Position numbers and translations under genes: made by a program
Notes under the pieces: model-generated
Seen by the model: only the letters and a program-made list of their open reading frames with translations
The model's database searches: none
Told to the model about the DNA's origin: nothing
Shown here: piece by piece, positions 34,441 to 45,770 of the stretch
Numbering within the stretch: the first letter of the stretch is position 1
Layout: each line of letters starts with the position of its first letter
Assembly (NCBI GenBank): GCA_946800325.1
Contig: OX326956.1
Location: forward strand, 13,557,167 to 13,621,166
DNA length: 64,000 nucleotides
Origin: Luzula sylvatica
Lineage: Eukaryota > Streptophyta > Magnoliopsida > Poales > Juncaceae
Reading direction: 5' to 3'

Positions 34441-35069
34441 AAACACTTATTTTGTCATATAATATATATTTTCTGTAAATAATAAAACTAAAATTTCAAA
34501 CAAAGATTAAGACACAAAATATTAGTAATTAGTAATTATCAATAATTTTTCTGATTCGAACTAAAATAAAAATATTTTCCATAAGAAATAATTTATATAT
34601 CGAATTATTATATTTGTATGATATAAAATAAATTTAACTATACAAGAATAGCCAAATTAACGAACTAATAGTATATACAAACATATATACAAGAATGACT
34701 AACTATGCCATAAAAAAATTATCTAGAAAAATTAACAATATTTTGCATTATATTCTATGTTATTTGTACTATACTCAGACATGGAGGTATTTTTTAAGAT
34801 CCACATCAGTTAATTTTTGGCTTCTTTTTAAAATAAATTTATTTTGACTCGTTTGTGTTTTCATTCAAATTTCATACACAAAATTCACTGTGCATTATGT
34901 TTTCATTCAAATTTCATTGAAGCTTTCAACTAAATCTTCCTCACCGAAACCTACAAAAAAATAAAATATTATATCGTTATATAATTTAGTAAAATATAAC
35001 TAAATAATAAATATACGTTCATAGCCAACTGGAGCTCTATATATATTGTAGAATCCTCGTTACAACTTC
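34441..35069. repeat. AT-rich DNA and R2 edge
   Basis: 34915-35050 matches 59735-59990 in part (TTTCAACTAAAT.TTCCTCA, ATATCGTTATATAATTTA.TAAAATATAACTAAATAATAAATAT). No gene is seen. Confidence 0.55.
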
Positions 35070-35757
35070 TATATAAATTGTCATATATTAACAAATAGAA
35101 ATCGCCAAGTCATACAATTTCTTTCATACATTAATAAATTAAAAAAATTATTTCATAATTAAAAAAAAATTATGGATATATTGAAAAATGCAGATATATC
35201 CTAACCATCAATTTGCACCGTCTCCTTGAAGTTTGTAAACTGCAGAGTTCCTTCAGTACCGTCCCAAGAAAATTTAATAATAATAAAAGTATAAAAATAA
35301 AACAGAATGTATAATTACAAAAAGGAATATCTACTTTTCTCCCACACTAATTAACACCTCAATTAGCAAAGTGAATTAATAATTAATTCATAATTATTAA
35401 AAATTTAATACGTAATTAAGATCTCTAACAATTAAAGATTAATTAAGAATATTCAAAAGTTCGTAAATATGAATTAATCGTGAATTGATAAAGATAATTA
35501 TTGGGTTAATCATGATTTGGTGATTCGTCATGATATTGTGGGAGAAATGAGTGGACATAGTAGAATTCCTCTTACAAAAAAAGTTCCTCTAAATTACCTA
35601 AAAATGTAGGCAAGAGGATCATTTTGCGATTGAAACATGAAAAATCGTAGGCAATAAACTAATTACAATTTGAACCCAAAATATAAACTAAAATCAATTA
35701 ATCTCAAATATATTTGCATACAAAAAAAAAATTGTATTTGTTATTTTTGAAACATAA
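35070..35757 (+). repeat. Dispersed repeat R2, copy interrupted by a MITE
   Basis: Matches 30755-31200 on both sides of the MITE at 35324-35571. Confidence 0.7.
35324..35571. mobile_element. Mutator-like MITE (248 bp) in R2
   Basis: TIRs GGAATATCTACTTTTCTCCCACA and, at the other end, TGTGGGAGAAAT...AGTAGAATTCC. The flanks are TTACAAAAA on both sides (35315-35323 and 35572-35580), nine bases. The R2 copy at 31010-31025 reads TTTACAAAAAAGTTC without interruption, giving the pre-insertion site. Confidence 0.88.
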
Positions 35758-36403
35758 AAAGTGAGTTTTTAAACAGCCAATGTCAGAATGCCATGTTGGC
35801 AGACTTGTTTCCCCTAATTTCTGAAGTTGGGCTTTATTCACAAGAGTATTGTATTGTATTGTATATTTGGGCCTTATTCATTCGACTCTTATCACATATA
35901 ATTTAACATTACTACTAATTATTATGTTTCATTGGATCATTATAAACGAATATGATTTTGTATTAGAAAACGCTGAAGTAAAATCTATGATGCTCAACAG
36001 AATTAATAATAAAAAAAATACAGCCTTATTTCTGAATATGAAATTATTTTTAATTAAAGAGAGAATGACAAGAATCATGTTTTACGATAATTAAGCTAAT
36101 ATTTAAACGGGGAGTAATATCTACCATAATCTGATTAAGCTAATATTTAATTAAAGAGAGCATGAAAGAAATAATATTTCTAATTAACCTAATACAATCT
36201 AATATAATCTAATTTCAGACATAATATTTAATATAATCTAGTTTCAAACGGTAACAAAATTCAATCACATCTTAATCCTAACGTTAAGAACAGCTAATGA
36301 CAACGGTAACATTATGATTTTTAAACAAAATAAACTCGGTCCACGCTTTAATGACATCACCAAGCAAGTCGTTCTTATATGGTTCATGTTTTAATAGGTA
36401 CAC
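35758..36403 (+). repeat. Repeat M, left arm, copy 1
   Basis: Direct match to 61536-62109 (CAGCCAATGTCAGAATGCCATG, GAAAACGCTGAAGTAAAATC, CTAACGTTAAGAACAGCTAATGAC). It runs straight into 36404-37250. Confidence 0.8.
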
Positions 36404-37250
36404 CGTGTTTATGGAATAAGTAAAATATTTCACCTCCACCTCTAACTAAACTCATCAATAAAAGAGTCCTCTCTTTGTACTCTGTACTGTTCTTTCATTC
36501 TCTTCTCCCTTCTCTCTTCGCTTCTCTCTTCTCTCGCTTCTTCTCTATTCTCTCCTCCGCAAAAAAATCGAGAAACTCTAGAGACGAAAAGTTCTAAAAA
36601 ATCGGTCAATCAAATCGCAAGAAAACCTTATAAATGAACACTCAGCACTCATGAAGAATTTTGTCCTCTTACCTGGTGGTCTCAGATCTCGTTATGAATA
36701 ACGATTTACATGTTTGCGGTGAGATTAGATAATGGAAAGACACGAGAATGTAAGTGTTTCTTCTCCATTTTTGTAATTTTTGGTTTTCTTTGTTAATGAT
36801 TTTTTACCCCCAAATCCTTTCTTTGATTTTCTATTTGCACTTAGTTTTCTTGCCAGAGCCATTCTTGTCCATTTCTATGTTTGGTTTTGAGATTGAATTT
36901 CGATTTTCATTTAATTTTGTTAATGGTTTTGAATATTCTTCAAGAAATCCTGAATTACTTGTATAAATAAATATGCCTTGCGTTGTTTTGTAAATTTATC
37001 AAGAACACCCTGAATTGTTATGAACAATTAGTCTCAATTTTTTTTTTTTTTTGAGTGCAGGGCAAGGGACATAGAAGAAATTAGCACGACAGCAAAAAAT
37101 TTCAAAAAGCACTCCGAGTCAAGAACTCTCTTTGTAAGAATTCATTTCTTTTATGGTCACACCATGAAGGTGATTTTCATGTGAAATTTGCAGATAGCAC
37201 CTGCTGCATTGTGCCTAAATTGCAACAAAACCCCTGCACTATTAGTTTTT
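36404..37250 (+). repeat. Repeat M, promoter/leader-like segment, copy 1
   Basis: Matches 62110-62964 in inverted orientation. It resembles a plant gene 5' region: a long CT-rich leader (36480-36560), splice-like GTAAGT after 36748, a T-rich run and AG (37050), and GGTAATAATT after 37478 further on. The 70-aa frame at 36754 is intron-like and hydrophobic only by T-richness. No coding product is identified. Confidence 0.7.
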
Positions 37251-37700
37251 GCAAATTGGTCCCACCATTCTAAAAAAAATCAAGAAACACTCTGCTTTTT
37301 ATGTAACACAGGGTTCTTTTTGCAATTTAGCAGTAATGCATGGGGTTTTTTTCGTAAATTTCCCATTTGTGTGACCTGTATATATTTTCAATAGTTTGAT
37401 TTTTATCTTACATTTCTTTTTTCAGGCCATTGAATCGAGAGTTTGTTGAAACCCAATAAGTGAGTTGAACAAGCACCAGGTAATAATTAATAAATCTTCA
37501 TCTATAAATACGAGCAAATGTTTATCACATATTTTCAGAAATTAATGCTGCTTTAGTATTGTTTCTACAGCAGGTTAAAACAAATTCTAATGAAGAACCA
37601 ACAAATAACGAAAAGAATAAAAGACAAGATTTTCATCGGCCTGACATGAATACAATTTTCAAAATTACCTTAATTTGAAGTTCTATTAATTCTTGTATGT
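37251..37700. other. Spacer between repeat M and the minisatellite
   Basis: Possible small exon borders (TTTTTTCAGGCCATTG near 37420) and a GCCTGACATGAA word (37640) that is the inverse of TTCATGTCAGGGCC at 38580. No gene is identified. Confidence 0.35.
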
Positions 37701-37714
37701 AGATGTGTATTTTT

Positions 37715-37805
37715 ATGTCTCTCTGTGTGTGTGTGTGTCTGATATGTATGTGTGTGTACTGTATGTGCTGTGGTGTTGTATAATATATGTATGTGTATTT
37801 TGCAG
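37715..37805. repeat. GT-rich tract
   Basis: TCTCTGTGTGTGTGTGTGTC followed by TATGTGTGTGTACTG and ATGTGTATTTTGCAGG. It is the inverse in composition of the CA-rich tract at 38403-38520, with TTTTGCAG / CTGCAAAA words mirroring each other around the GC-rich array. Confidence 0.8.
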
Positions 37806-37859
37806 GTGCGCGTGGAGCGGGATGGGTCCGGTCCGAAGAGGACCCGCGTGCGTGGGCCC

Positions 37860-38345
37860 GACCACTCTCCCTGGCCCGGACCCTCCCTGCGTGGGCCCGA
37901 CACCCCCTCCCCCCGGACCGGGCCCCGTGTGGGCCCGGCCCCTCCCCCCGGACCGAGCCCCTCGTGGGCCCGACCCCTCCCCCAGGACCGGGCCCCGCGT
38001 GGGCCCGACCCCTCCCCCAGGACCGGGCCCCGCGTGGGCCCGACCCCTCCCCCAGGACCGGGTCCCGCGTGGGCCCGACCCCTCCCCCCGGGCCGGGCCC
38101 CGCGTGGGCCCGACCCCTCCCCCCGGGCCGGGCCCCGCGTGGGCCCGACCCCTCCCCCCGGGACGGGCCCCTCGTGGGCCCGACCCCTCCCCCCGGACCG
38201 GGCCCCGCGTGGGCCCGACCCCTCCCCCCGGGCCGGGCCCCGCGTGGGCCCGACCCCTCCTCCCGGACCAGGGCCCGCGTGGGCCCGACCCCTCCTCCCG
38301 GACCAGGGCCCGCGTGGGCCCGACCTTCCCCCCCTCCTCCCCCCC
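37860..38345. repeat. 35-bp GC-rich minisatellite B
   Basis: About 13 units of GGGCCCCGCGTGGGCCCGAC + CCCTCCCCCAGGACC, with variants (CCCGGGCC for CCAGGACC, CCTCGTGGG for CCGCGTGGG). GC content is very high in a strongly AT-rich window. Because 35 is not a multiple of 3, every frame on both strands stays open, producing six overlapping 222-280-aa frames of RGPARGEGSGPRG / GPDPSPR type. These are not genes. Confidence 0.95.
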
Positions 38346-38369
38346 CGGCGGGTCCGGATCCCCGACCCG

Positions 38370-39940
38370 AACCCCCGAGCTCGCTCCGCCTCGGCTGGCC
38401 CTGCAAAAAAATACAAATAATATACTCATCACACACACATACACCACGCACACATGACACACACATACAGCACATACATCACACACATACACAGTATACC
38501 ACGCACACATACAACACATTACACAAATCTCCCATTACTAAATATAATATACCCAAATCATGATATGTGCTTCTTATACTTCATGTCAGGGCCCACCATA
38601 TTCTTCTTTTCTTCTCCTGTATGATATAAAAAAATGAATGAAACAAAATAGTTTTAACCCTTCACAAGTTTGAAATAACAAAAAGCTGTAAAACTGTTCA
38701 TGAATCATGTCGAAATTGTGTCAAAACCCACAAAATGTAATAACGTGATGAATTTTTACGATTTTTTAAATAATGCAGTTGCCTTTTTTTTTGCAATTTC
38801 GACAAAAGTGTTTTTTGCGAATGTGTAAATTGATTACTTACGGTGGTTGTGGCCGAGTCCCAGAAGAGGTCCTCTCCAGTAGATGCATAAAATGACAATT
38901 ACTGGAGTTATCCAATGAATACTTCCCCTCATGGTGACACTGCGAAAACAACAAAAATGAAAATGAATCCAAAGACAAAAACCTATACCAACAAGAAAAG
39001 ATGATGAATTAAAAATTAATGATTATAATGTAACTAATCTTACCAGGTTTGGAGATTTCCATGATTTTGAATCAGTATTTGTACTTTTCTTTAATAATTT
39101 CTCCATATTAAGGAAATCAATTTCGGGTTATCAAGCCTTTTGAATGCAAAACAAAGATCGAATCGGTTATGGAAATTTCCAGCTTCTGTACAACCAAAAA
39201 ACTGAACTCGAAAAATGCAACTCTTCTTTCTTCTATTCACCTTATAAAAAAATAACCCGTTCATGAAAATCAGAAAGTAGAAGAGTACTCTGTAAAATTG
39301 CAAAAAAGGCCCGCATTAAGTGTAAAATTGAATGAAGAAAACAAACCTCTCTTTCTCGCAGATTTTATTTTTCATCCCACCACTCGATTCTCCAGTGACG
39401 GTGACGATGAAGAAAACAAACCTCTGTTTCTCCCAAACCTCTGTTTCTTAGACGAGTCGATCTGAAGAAAGTAATCGGCAAGAATGATAAGAGAGAAATT
39501 AGAGGAGAAAGGGGATAGAACGAAGGAGAGAAAATGGATCTGTTTCCGTACAAAGCAGAGAGAGAGAGAGAATATAAAGAGAAAAAGAGAGATAGATCCC
39601 AACGTTCCATTAATGGATCTGTTTCCGTACAAAGAGAGAAAAAGAGAGAGAGAGAGAGAGGGGCCTTGAGTTGTATATAAAGAGAAGAAAGGGGTAGATC
39701 CCAACGTTCGGATTTGTCTCGATGTGACAGCTGGAGAAGAATGTGGATTTTCTGTGGTTTGTATTGTAGTATTATTATTGTTGCTTCATGTGTTTGTTTT
39801 GCACCTACCTAAAGGCTAAATCACAACTCACTACTCACAATCACATACATCACGTAATTTCGTATTCATAAAATCATCTGGAAATTTAAAAAAGAAGGTT
39901 GTATGTTTGTTAAGAATGGATTTACGGAAGGGTTTTTTAC
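38370..39940 (-). repeat. Dispersed repeat P, copy 2
   Basis: Collinear with 9014-10590. It starts ACCCCCGAGCTCGCTCCGCC, then a CA-rich tract, CTTCATGTCAGGGCC.ACCAT, and the minus-strand promoter-like block with TATA (TTTATATACAA, about 39670-39680), a CT-rich leader and GAAGAATGTGGATTTTCTG. An internal duplication (39535-39660) repeats ATGGATCTGTTTCCGTACAA. No complete protein is encoded. Confidence 0.75.
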
Positions 39941-40800
39941 AATTGAGGATTAATTCATGATAAAAAAAATAATGAGAGTTTCCATCAATTAATAATTAAC
40001 TAAGAATATTAAAAAAATATTAATTATGGATTAATTCATGATAATTTATTTATTTATTTTAGCTTCTTTTATTTTAAAAACAAAAAATTGATAAAATTAA
40101 ATATTAAATAGTACCAATGCTAACAAATATTAAATAGCATCCATGTTTATGTACTTACTTATAAGTCAAGAAGATCCGTAAAGAAAAAAATGCTTATAAT
40201 CGTTAACATGAAGTCACTTAATATTCTAGTATTTTATATTTTCATCCAACACAAATTACAATACACATGACTCACTTAATATGGAGTCATAAAATACACA
40301 TCTAGCAAAATTTGGTCGCTCATGTAAATATAGGAGATTTCTATCATACATTATTTTCCTTATGATACACCCATTTTCAATGATATTATGAGTAATTATT
40401 AATTTATGAATTTTCAAGGGATCTTGATTTTAAAAAAATAATATGAATTCATGTTAAATCATTTCATGCCTTTAAAAGAGTCTAGATTTTGTTTTGAGTA
40501 AATATTTTATTAGGCCAAGGCTCTAGAGGACTTGATATATTTTTGTTAGTGTACTGTCAAACACATATTTAACTTAGTATACAATTTTAAAAGTATTTAT
40601 TTTGTTAGATGTGTGATATATTTTTACAATTTTTTTTGTATTTTTGTAAACAAATAAATAATTTTTGTGAATATCCAGTATAGAACCTTTTAATATTTTT
40701 TTATATTTTTATAGATAATTTTTTGCCAATATACTGTTCTATATGAAAAATAATAAAGAAAAGACAAATGATATTTCTGGACTTCCGAAAAAGGAGGAAT
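39941..40800. other. AT-rich intergenic sequence
   Basis: At 40329-40380 a GGAGATTTCTATCATACAT...TATGATACACCCATTTTC stretch resembles one end of the MITE family at 27308, without a partner end that I can pair. No gene is seen. Confidence 0.4.
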
Positions 40801-40808
40801 CAATAAAA

Positions 40809-40944
40809 GGAGATTTTTATTTAGTCTAATATTAATTGATAAATATACTTGAAAAATTATCTTAAATACTCATTAATTAATAATTATTTCAAATATTTTT
40901 GAAAAATGTGTATAATAAGAAAAATGATGTACGATAGAATTCCT
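40809..40944. mobile_element. Mutator-like MITE (136 bp), relative of 27308-27568
   Basis: It shares with 27308-27568 the string ATTAATTGATAAATATA and the end GTACGATAGAA..CC. It is flanked by TCAATAAAA on both sides (40800-40808 and 40945-40953), a 9-bp TSD. The left TIR is degenerate, so this is probably a deleted copy. Confidence 0.65.
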
Positions 40945-41379
40945 TCAATAAAAATTGTTGGGTATGGTGTTTTTTGTATATTTGGTTCGATTTCTAATTT
41001 TACATATATTTGAATTCTGATGTTTCTTCTTGTTATTCTTTGTAGAAGAAACTCATATAACAATGTTTTTGAAAATTTATATTGACATCTATAAATATGT
41101 ATTTAATTAAAAAAAGATGTATTTTTGGTGATTCGTGTCACGTGTTGAGACTTGAGATGTATTGTTGCGCAGTGTTTAAAACTCAAAACAATTTCTATAA
41201 ATATGTATTCATTCAATTTTAGTGTTCAAAGAAATATATAATGTATATGAAAGCTCAGCAATTCAATCATTTATATTCGTTCATTTCTACTTATGCAGCA
41301 TAATTAACTATTTTTACGAAGGAATTTAATTAATGATGTTAGATTCGGGTATACATGTTTAGTTTGATTTTCATAAAAA

Positions 41380-42060
41380 AAAAAATTTGTTTAGAAATTG
41401 TTTCCAAAATTGGGCTTGAATTGATGTTTATTTTTGAAACTTATGTATATGCTTAGCCCAAAATTTCAGAAATAATAAATGGGCTTTTTACAAAGAAATT
41501 GAGTATATATACGAGAAGTAAGTATATTGCCAAATTTTGCAGAGAAAGGAAATTATGGTGAGCAGAAAAGTCTTCTTTTTTTATTTTTTATAGTAGGAAA
41601 TTGAGCCCAAAATAATATTCGCGATAAGAATATTTATATGTAATATTCTTTATATTCAACAAACAAACAAGAGCATATTACTTGCATTAATCATATTTTT
41701 GAAATGAAAACCACGCTCATGAAAGATGTAATTTATTTTAATTAAATAATCGGAGTATAAAAATTGAGGTCGCTTCATTCAATTTTAATGAAATGTATTA
41801 TGATCTGTATTTTGTATGGAGGTTCATTCATAATCAATGTGCTTGTGCAAATTATCGATGTAATTTAACTAACATTGGATAAATGTGAATAGTGTGTGTT
41901 TCACACATCAAATAATGAGATATTTTTGTAACTATAACTATTAATTCAAAAATGTTCATAATTATTACTTCAATTTGCATATAAATATTTTGTAATGAAA
42001 AATTGTACTAATTTGATTCATTACTTAAATATTATACAATACGATGAGAAAACAGAAAAT
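41380..42060 (+). repeat. Dispersed repeat R1, copy 2 (uninterrupted)
   Basis: Matches 11420-11555 plus 12789-13230 and so shows R1 without the hAT-like insertion. Shared words include AATAATAAATGGGCTTT and ACTTCAATTTGCATATAAATATTT. Confidence 0.7.
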
Positions 42061-43032
42061 GTCAAATAATAAAATTTATTAGTCACGAGTCATAATAATA
42101 TAAAAAATGGGTCGAATTTTCTGATGGCAAATACTAAATAATTTGGATGTGATTTCATTGAATAGTTGAGGTTTTCCTCGAAAAGATTTTTTCTCGATCT
42201 TCACTTTTGGAGTATGGGTGTCCCAAAAAAAGTTGGCAATACTCTGTCGTAGAATAAGATCAAGAAAAACTGAGTTTCGTGTGTTCATAGTTTGCCAATA
42301 CTCACAATCATACGATCATGCAGAAAAATAGATTAATATTGTTTATGTCCAAAAACTTCAAAAAATCTTATATGGTTTTTCGAAATTGGTAATATTTTTA
42401 AAGAAAAGTTTAATCAATCTTATTTATTGTGGAATCTAAAGTTAATAATTTTGGTCTTCTATTTGTTTTCTTCTAATCCTTTTCTTCAATACCTATCTTA
42501 TATCTGTTAAGACTATTAGTGAATTAATTATGTAGTTAAGAGGATTATTTAGTATTATTTGTTTATATAATAGAGAAACCATAATAATAAATATATGTAT
42601 GTTCTGCGGCACAAGGATAATAAAGAAATCATGGTGATTTTGTGAAAATATATATACTGGCTTTGAAAGATAATCTTGTTAAATTTGGAATTTGACTATT
42701 CGTACTGGCTTTGAAAGATAATCACAGTAGATAACTATTTTGTATAATTTAATAATTTTTTTAATAATGACAAGAAATAAATAAAAGTACATTTGTTATT
42801 TATTCTAAAAATACGCATCAGAGTTGCATGCTTATTCGGATAAAAGTTTGTGTTTTTCATTTTATACATTTCCGTGTGATATGTTTTTGAAACTTTTCAA
42901 GATTTGCTTGAATATTTTGTACATGCATTTTTGTCAATTATGTAAGATAAAGGTTCAAATCGTATAGGGACAGTTTGGAAACAACACATACGTCATATTT
43001 TTTTAGTTATGACACATGATGCATTTTTATTT
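42061..43032. other. AT-rich intergenic sequence
   Basis: ACTGGCTTTGAAAGATAATC occurs twice (42657 and 42704). A 69-aa minus frame (42079-42288) has no recognised domain. Confidence 0.4.
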
Positions 43033-43040
43033 GGGATATG

Positions 43041-44055
43041 CAGGGCTGGCCCTGACCATTGGCCGGTTTGGCGAACGCCACATGCCTCCAAAAATGCGAG
43101 ACCTCCATTTTTTTGGAATGTTTATGTGTTGAGAAAAAAATAAAAATAACGGGTCGTGCTCAAGGTGTTCGATGAAATGTTCAAGATAAAATACAATCAT
43201 AATTATGATGATTTTATATTTTCCAAATGAGTTTAATACGCTATTACAATGATATAATGCAAGGGACCATTTTTATGAGAAATTTATTTATAGAAAAATA
43301 TATTTTTACATGTCGTAGTCAAAGTGTTCGATGAAATGTTTAAGATAGAACGTAAACATGATTATGAAATTTTTTTTTTTTTTTTGTTTGTTTGAGAAAT
43401 TGATTTTATGGTTATATCAATGATGTAGTGCAATGCTAGGCCTCGATTTTTTTGGAATGTTTATTTGTTGAGAAAAAAATAACGGGTCGTGTTCATGGTG
43501 TTCGGTGAAATGTCTAACATAAAATATAAACATAATTACAATGAATATATTTCTAAAAATGAGTTTAATACGTTATTACAATGATATAGTGCAAGGCAAC
43601 CACTTTTATGAGAAATTTATTCATAGAAAAATATGTTTTTATATGTCGTAGTCAAGGTGTTCGATGAAATGTGAAATAGAACGTAAACATGATTAGGGGA
43701 GATTTTTGTTTTGAGTAATTGATTTTTATGGTTATATCAATGATGTAGTGCAATGCAAGACCTTCATTTTCATGAGAGGTTTATGTGTAGAAAAAAATAT
43801 TTTTTTCAGAATTGTGTCCAAAATGTTTGATGAAATGTCCAAGATAAAATTTAAAGGTGTTTGAAATGTCTAAGATGAAATATCTAAAAATTAGTTCAAT
43901 GTCTTCGTTTGTTGTGTGTATATATGTGTCGTATTTGTAAGAATCAAGTTGAATTTTGTTATTATTTTAAAATTTTCTTATTTACAATTGTCTTTTTATA
44001 TTTTTTCGAGATCATGTGATTCGTCATAGGCCTCCAAAATAGCAGGACCGAGCCT
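43041..44055. mobile_element. hAT-like non-autonomous element filled with tandem repeats
   Basis: It starts CAGGGCTGGCCCTGACCATTGG and ends AGCAGGACCGAGCCT. GGGATATG flanks it (43033-43040 and 44056-44063), an 8-bp TSD with one-base end ambiguity. CAGGGCCGGCCCTG-type ends are common in plant hAT elements; the one at 60005 starts CAGGTCCGGTCCTGA. The inside is a tandem repeat. Confidence 0.75.
43100..43900. repeat. Tandem repeat of ~165 bp, alternating two subtypes
   Basis: Units start near 43100, 43264, 43439, 43595 and 43761. Each has (C)CATTTTT..GA.GTTTAT, AA.GTGTTCGATGAAATGT and AACATGATTA or similar. Units 1 and 3 carry TTTTTTTGGAATGTTTAT.TGTTGAG and ACGGGTCGTG. Units 2 and 4 carry TATGAGAAATTTATT.ATAG and TATGTCGTAGTCAA. 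This gives a two-unit higher-order repeat of ~335 bp. Confidence 0.8.
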
Positions 44056-44063
44056 GGGATATG

Positions 44064-44530
44064 ACATATGAGCATATACATAATTTCAATTATAATATAT
44101 TGTTTGATTTGGTGGATTAGGATGAAAATAATAATTATAAATTACGAATGGTTAAACAATGTCAACTTAAAGAAACAATGTCATATTTAAACTCGGTTTA
44201 CAAAATAGTGGAAAAAGGGTTCAAAACCAAGATTCAATGCAAAATTATCAAAAACTTACATTTTACTCAAAATGAGAACCTATAATAAATTTCATAAAAC
44301 ACATAAAATAGGTGCTAAATTTGGAATTTGACTATTCATACGATTGATTGGGTTCCAATCAATCGTATGTAAACAAGGAAATTAATTATCTTGACAATGT
44401 TATTTTGCATCTCTATGCATTATTTCTTGCGAGTGACAATACTCCAACCCCTACAAAATAAAAAATTAATTAATTCGCATAAATTCAAGGATAAATATGT
44501 AAACATGGAGATAATGAAATTGAGATGAAA
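44064..44530. other. AT-rich intergenic sequence
   Basis: CGATTGATTGGG..CCCAATCAATCG-like short inverted repeat near 44340-44368. No gene is seen. Confidence 0.45.
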
Positions 44531-45495
44531 TTTTTTTTTTTTGAGGGAGTGTATAAACCACCCATTTGCTTAATTTTATTAAAATAAAAAAGATCTTATA
44601 TGTACAGGAGCCGTAGCCCATTTTCTCTATAGCTACAATGGTTTAAAGAGATTCTTGAAAGAAAAACATTCGCTATCTTACAGACCACTTTTGCGCTTCA
44701 AAGACGACCATGGCTGCAATTCTTCCCGTTGATGAAGTCTTTCGCGCGAAAATCCTGCGGTTTCGCTCTTTCCAAAGGTTTCAAGCCGTCGCCATGAAAT
44801 TGTGATCCCATTTTCGTCGAGTCTCGTTGGTCAAGCACGCCTTCCTTCCTCTCTGCCATGCGAATAGCGGGTCTTCGATGATTGCCGGTTTCGGGCTGAT
44901 GACGGTGTTAAGCAGCCATACATGCTGCGCGAAGGGGCAGGAGATGAGGATGTGATTAATTGTTTCGGGATTGCCGTTGCACATTGGGCAGGAACTGGAA
45001 AAGAGATGTTGCGACCACCCACGTTTGGTCATTATCTCGGCAGCGAGGAGTGAATTTTGGAATGCAAGCCAGTGAAAGATTTTAATTGTAATTGGCACGT
45101 TGGTATTTCATAGGGTCTTGTTCCAATCAGAAATAACTCCGGGGTTTGCGAAGAATTTGTATGCCGAATTAACCGAGAAGGATTTTGAGAATGTTAAGTT
45201 CCATAGGGTTGTCTCGGAGATCCGGGAGGCTTTTTTACGAATTTAAAAGAAATTATGAGGTTGGGGCGGTATTCAATCTCGTGATTGTCAGTTGCGAAAA
45301 TCCAGGGTTGAAAAGCGGTACCGATCTCGACGAAGCGGGCCCACGAGTCCCACCGAATAGTGTTGTTGTGATCGTACCGAGCAGCATAACACGCTTGGTC
45401 CACCTAAAACAGATTTACAGAAATGTAAGTGTGTCCCAAGTCACATAAAAAGAGTAATTTTTCAGAAAGGTCCATGAGTTTTTTAAAATTTAAAA
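44531..45495 (-). mobile_element. LINE (non-LTR retrotransposon), 5'-truncated 3' end
   Basis: Minus strand. It ends in a poly-A tail (T12 at 44531-44542 on the plus strand) and carries the C-terminal end of LINE ORF2. GAGATGAAA occurs directly next to the tail (44522-44530) and again at 45496-45504, a possible 9-bp TSD giving a copy of ~965 bp. The upstream limit is inferred only from that repeat. Confidence 0.65.
44781..45200 (-). pseudogene. LINE ORF2 C-terminus, reverse-transcriptase zinc-binding (zf-RVT) domain
   Basis: The frame 45098-44781 (105 aa) reads VPITIKIFHWLAFQNSLLAA, then a zinc-binding CPMCNGNPETINHILISCPF with the C-x2-C...H...C pattern of zf-RVT, which follows the reverse transcriptase in plant LINEs. 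Upstream in the same frame, past a TGA near 45107, the sequence still reads like SVNSAYKFFANPGVISDWNK, the stretch that normally precedes the domain. A further shadow frame (45194-45403) shows 45200-45400 is also ORF2-like but shifted. The RT catalytic core is absent by truncation, so the gene is dead. Confidence 0.85.
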
Positions 45496-45504
45496 GAGAT
45501 GAAA

Positions 45505-45770
45505 CCTATGTGATGTCGAATTTGGCGTGTCAGGAATGATTTGTAGTGCAATTTAGAAGTAGAATTCACGTACGAAATCATTATTTCCAATCTTGTAATA
45601 ATGTTTTGTATCGTACTGAAATCGAATAAACAAATCATATGTTCAGTGATAAATATAAGAATACTTTTTTTTCTAAAAATAATTTGTCCGTTATTTCACT
45701 ATAATATACAAAATATGATTCGTCCATATGCATTTTTATCAAATAAAAAGAATTATATAACAAACATTGA
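45505..45770. other. Left flank of the Gypsy insertion
   Basis: AT-rich with no gene. It ends at TGTTG (45771-45775), the target duplicated by the Gypsy element. Confidence 0.5.

Noticed and set aside
37633..38563. Six overlapping 222-280-aa frames on both strands rich in Gly, Pro and Arg
   Set aside because: They arise from a 35-bp GC-rich repeat that cannot easily contain stops. 35 is not a multiple of 3, so all frames stay open and each protein repeats every 35 residues. No unique domain is present.
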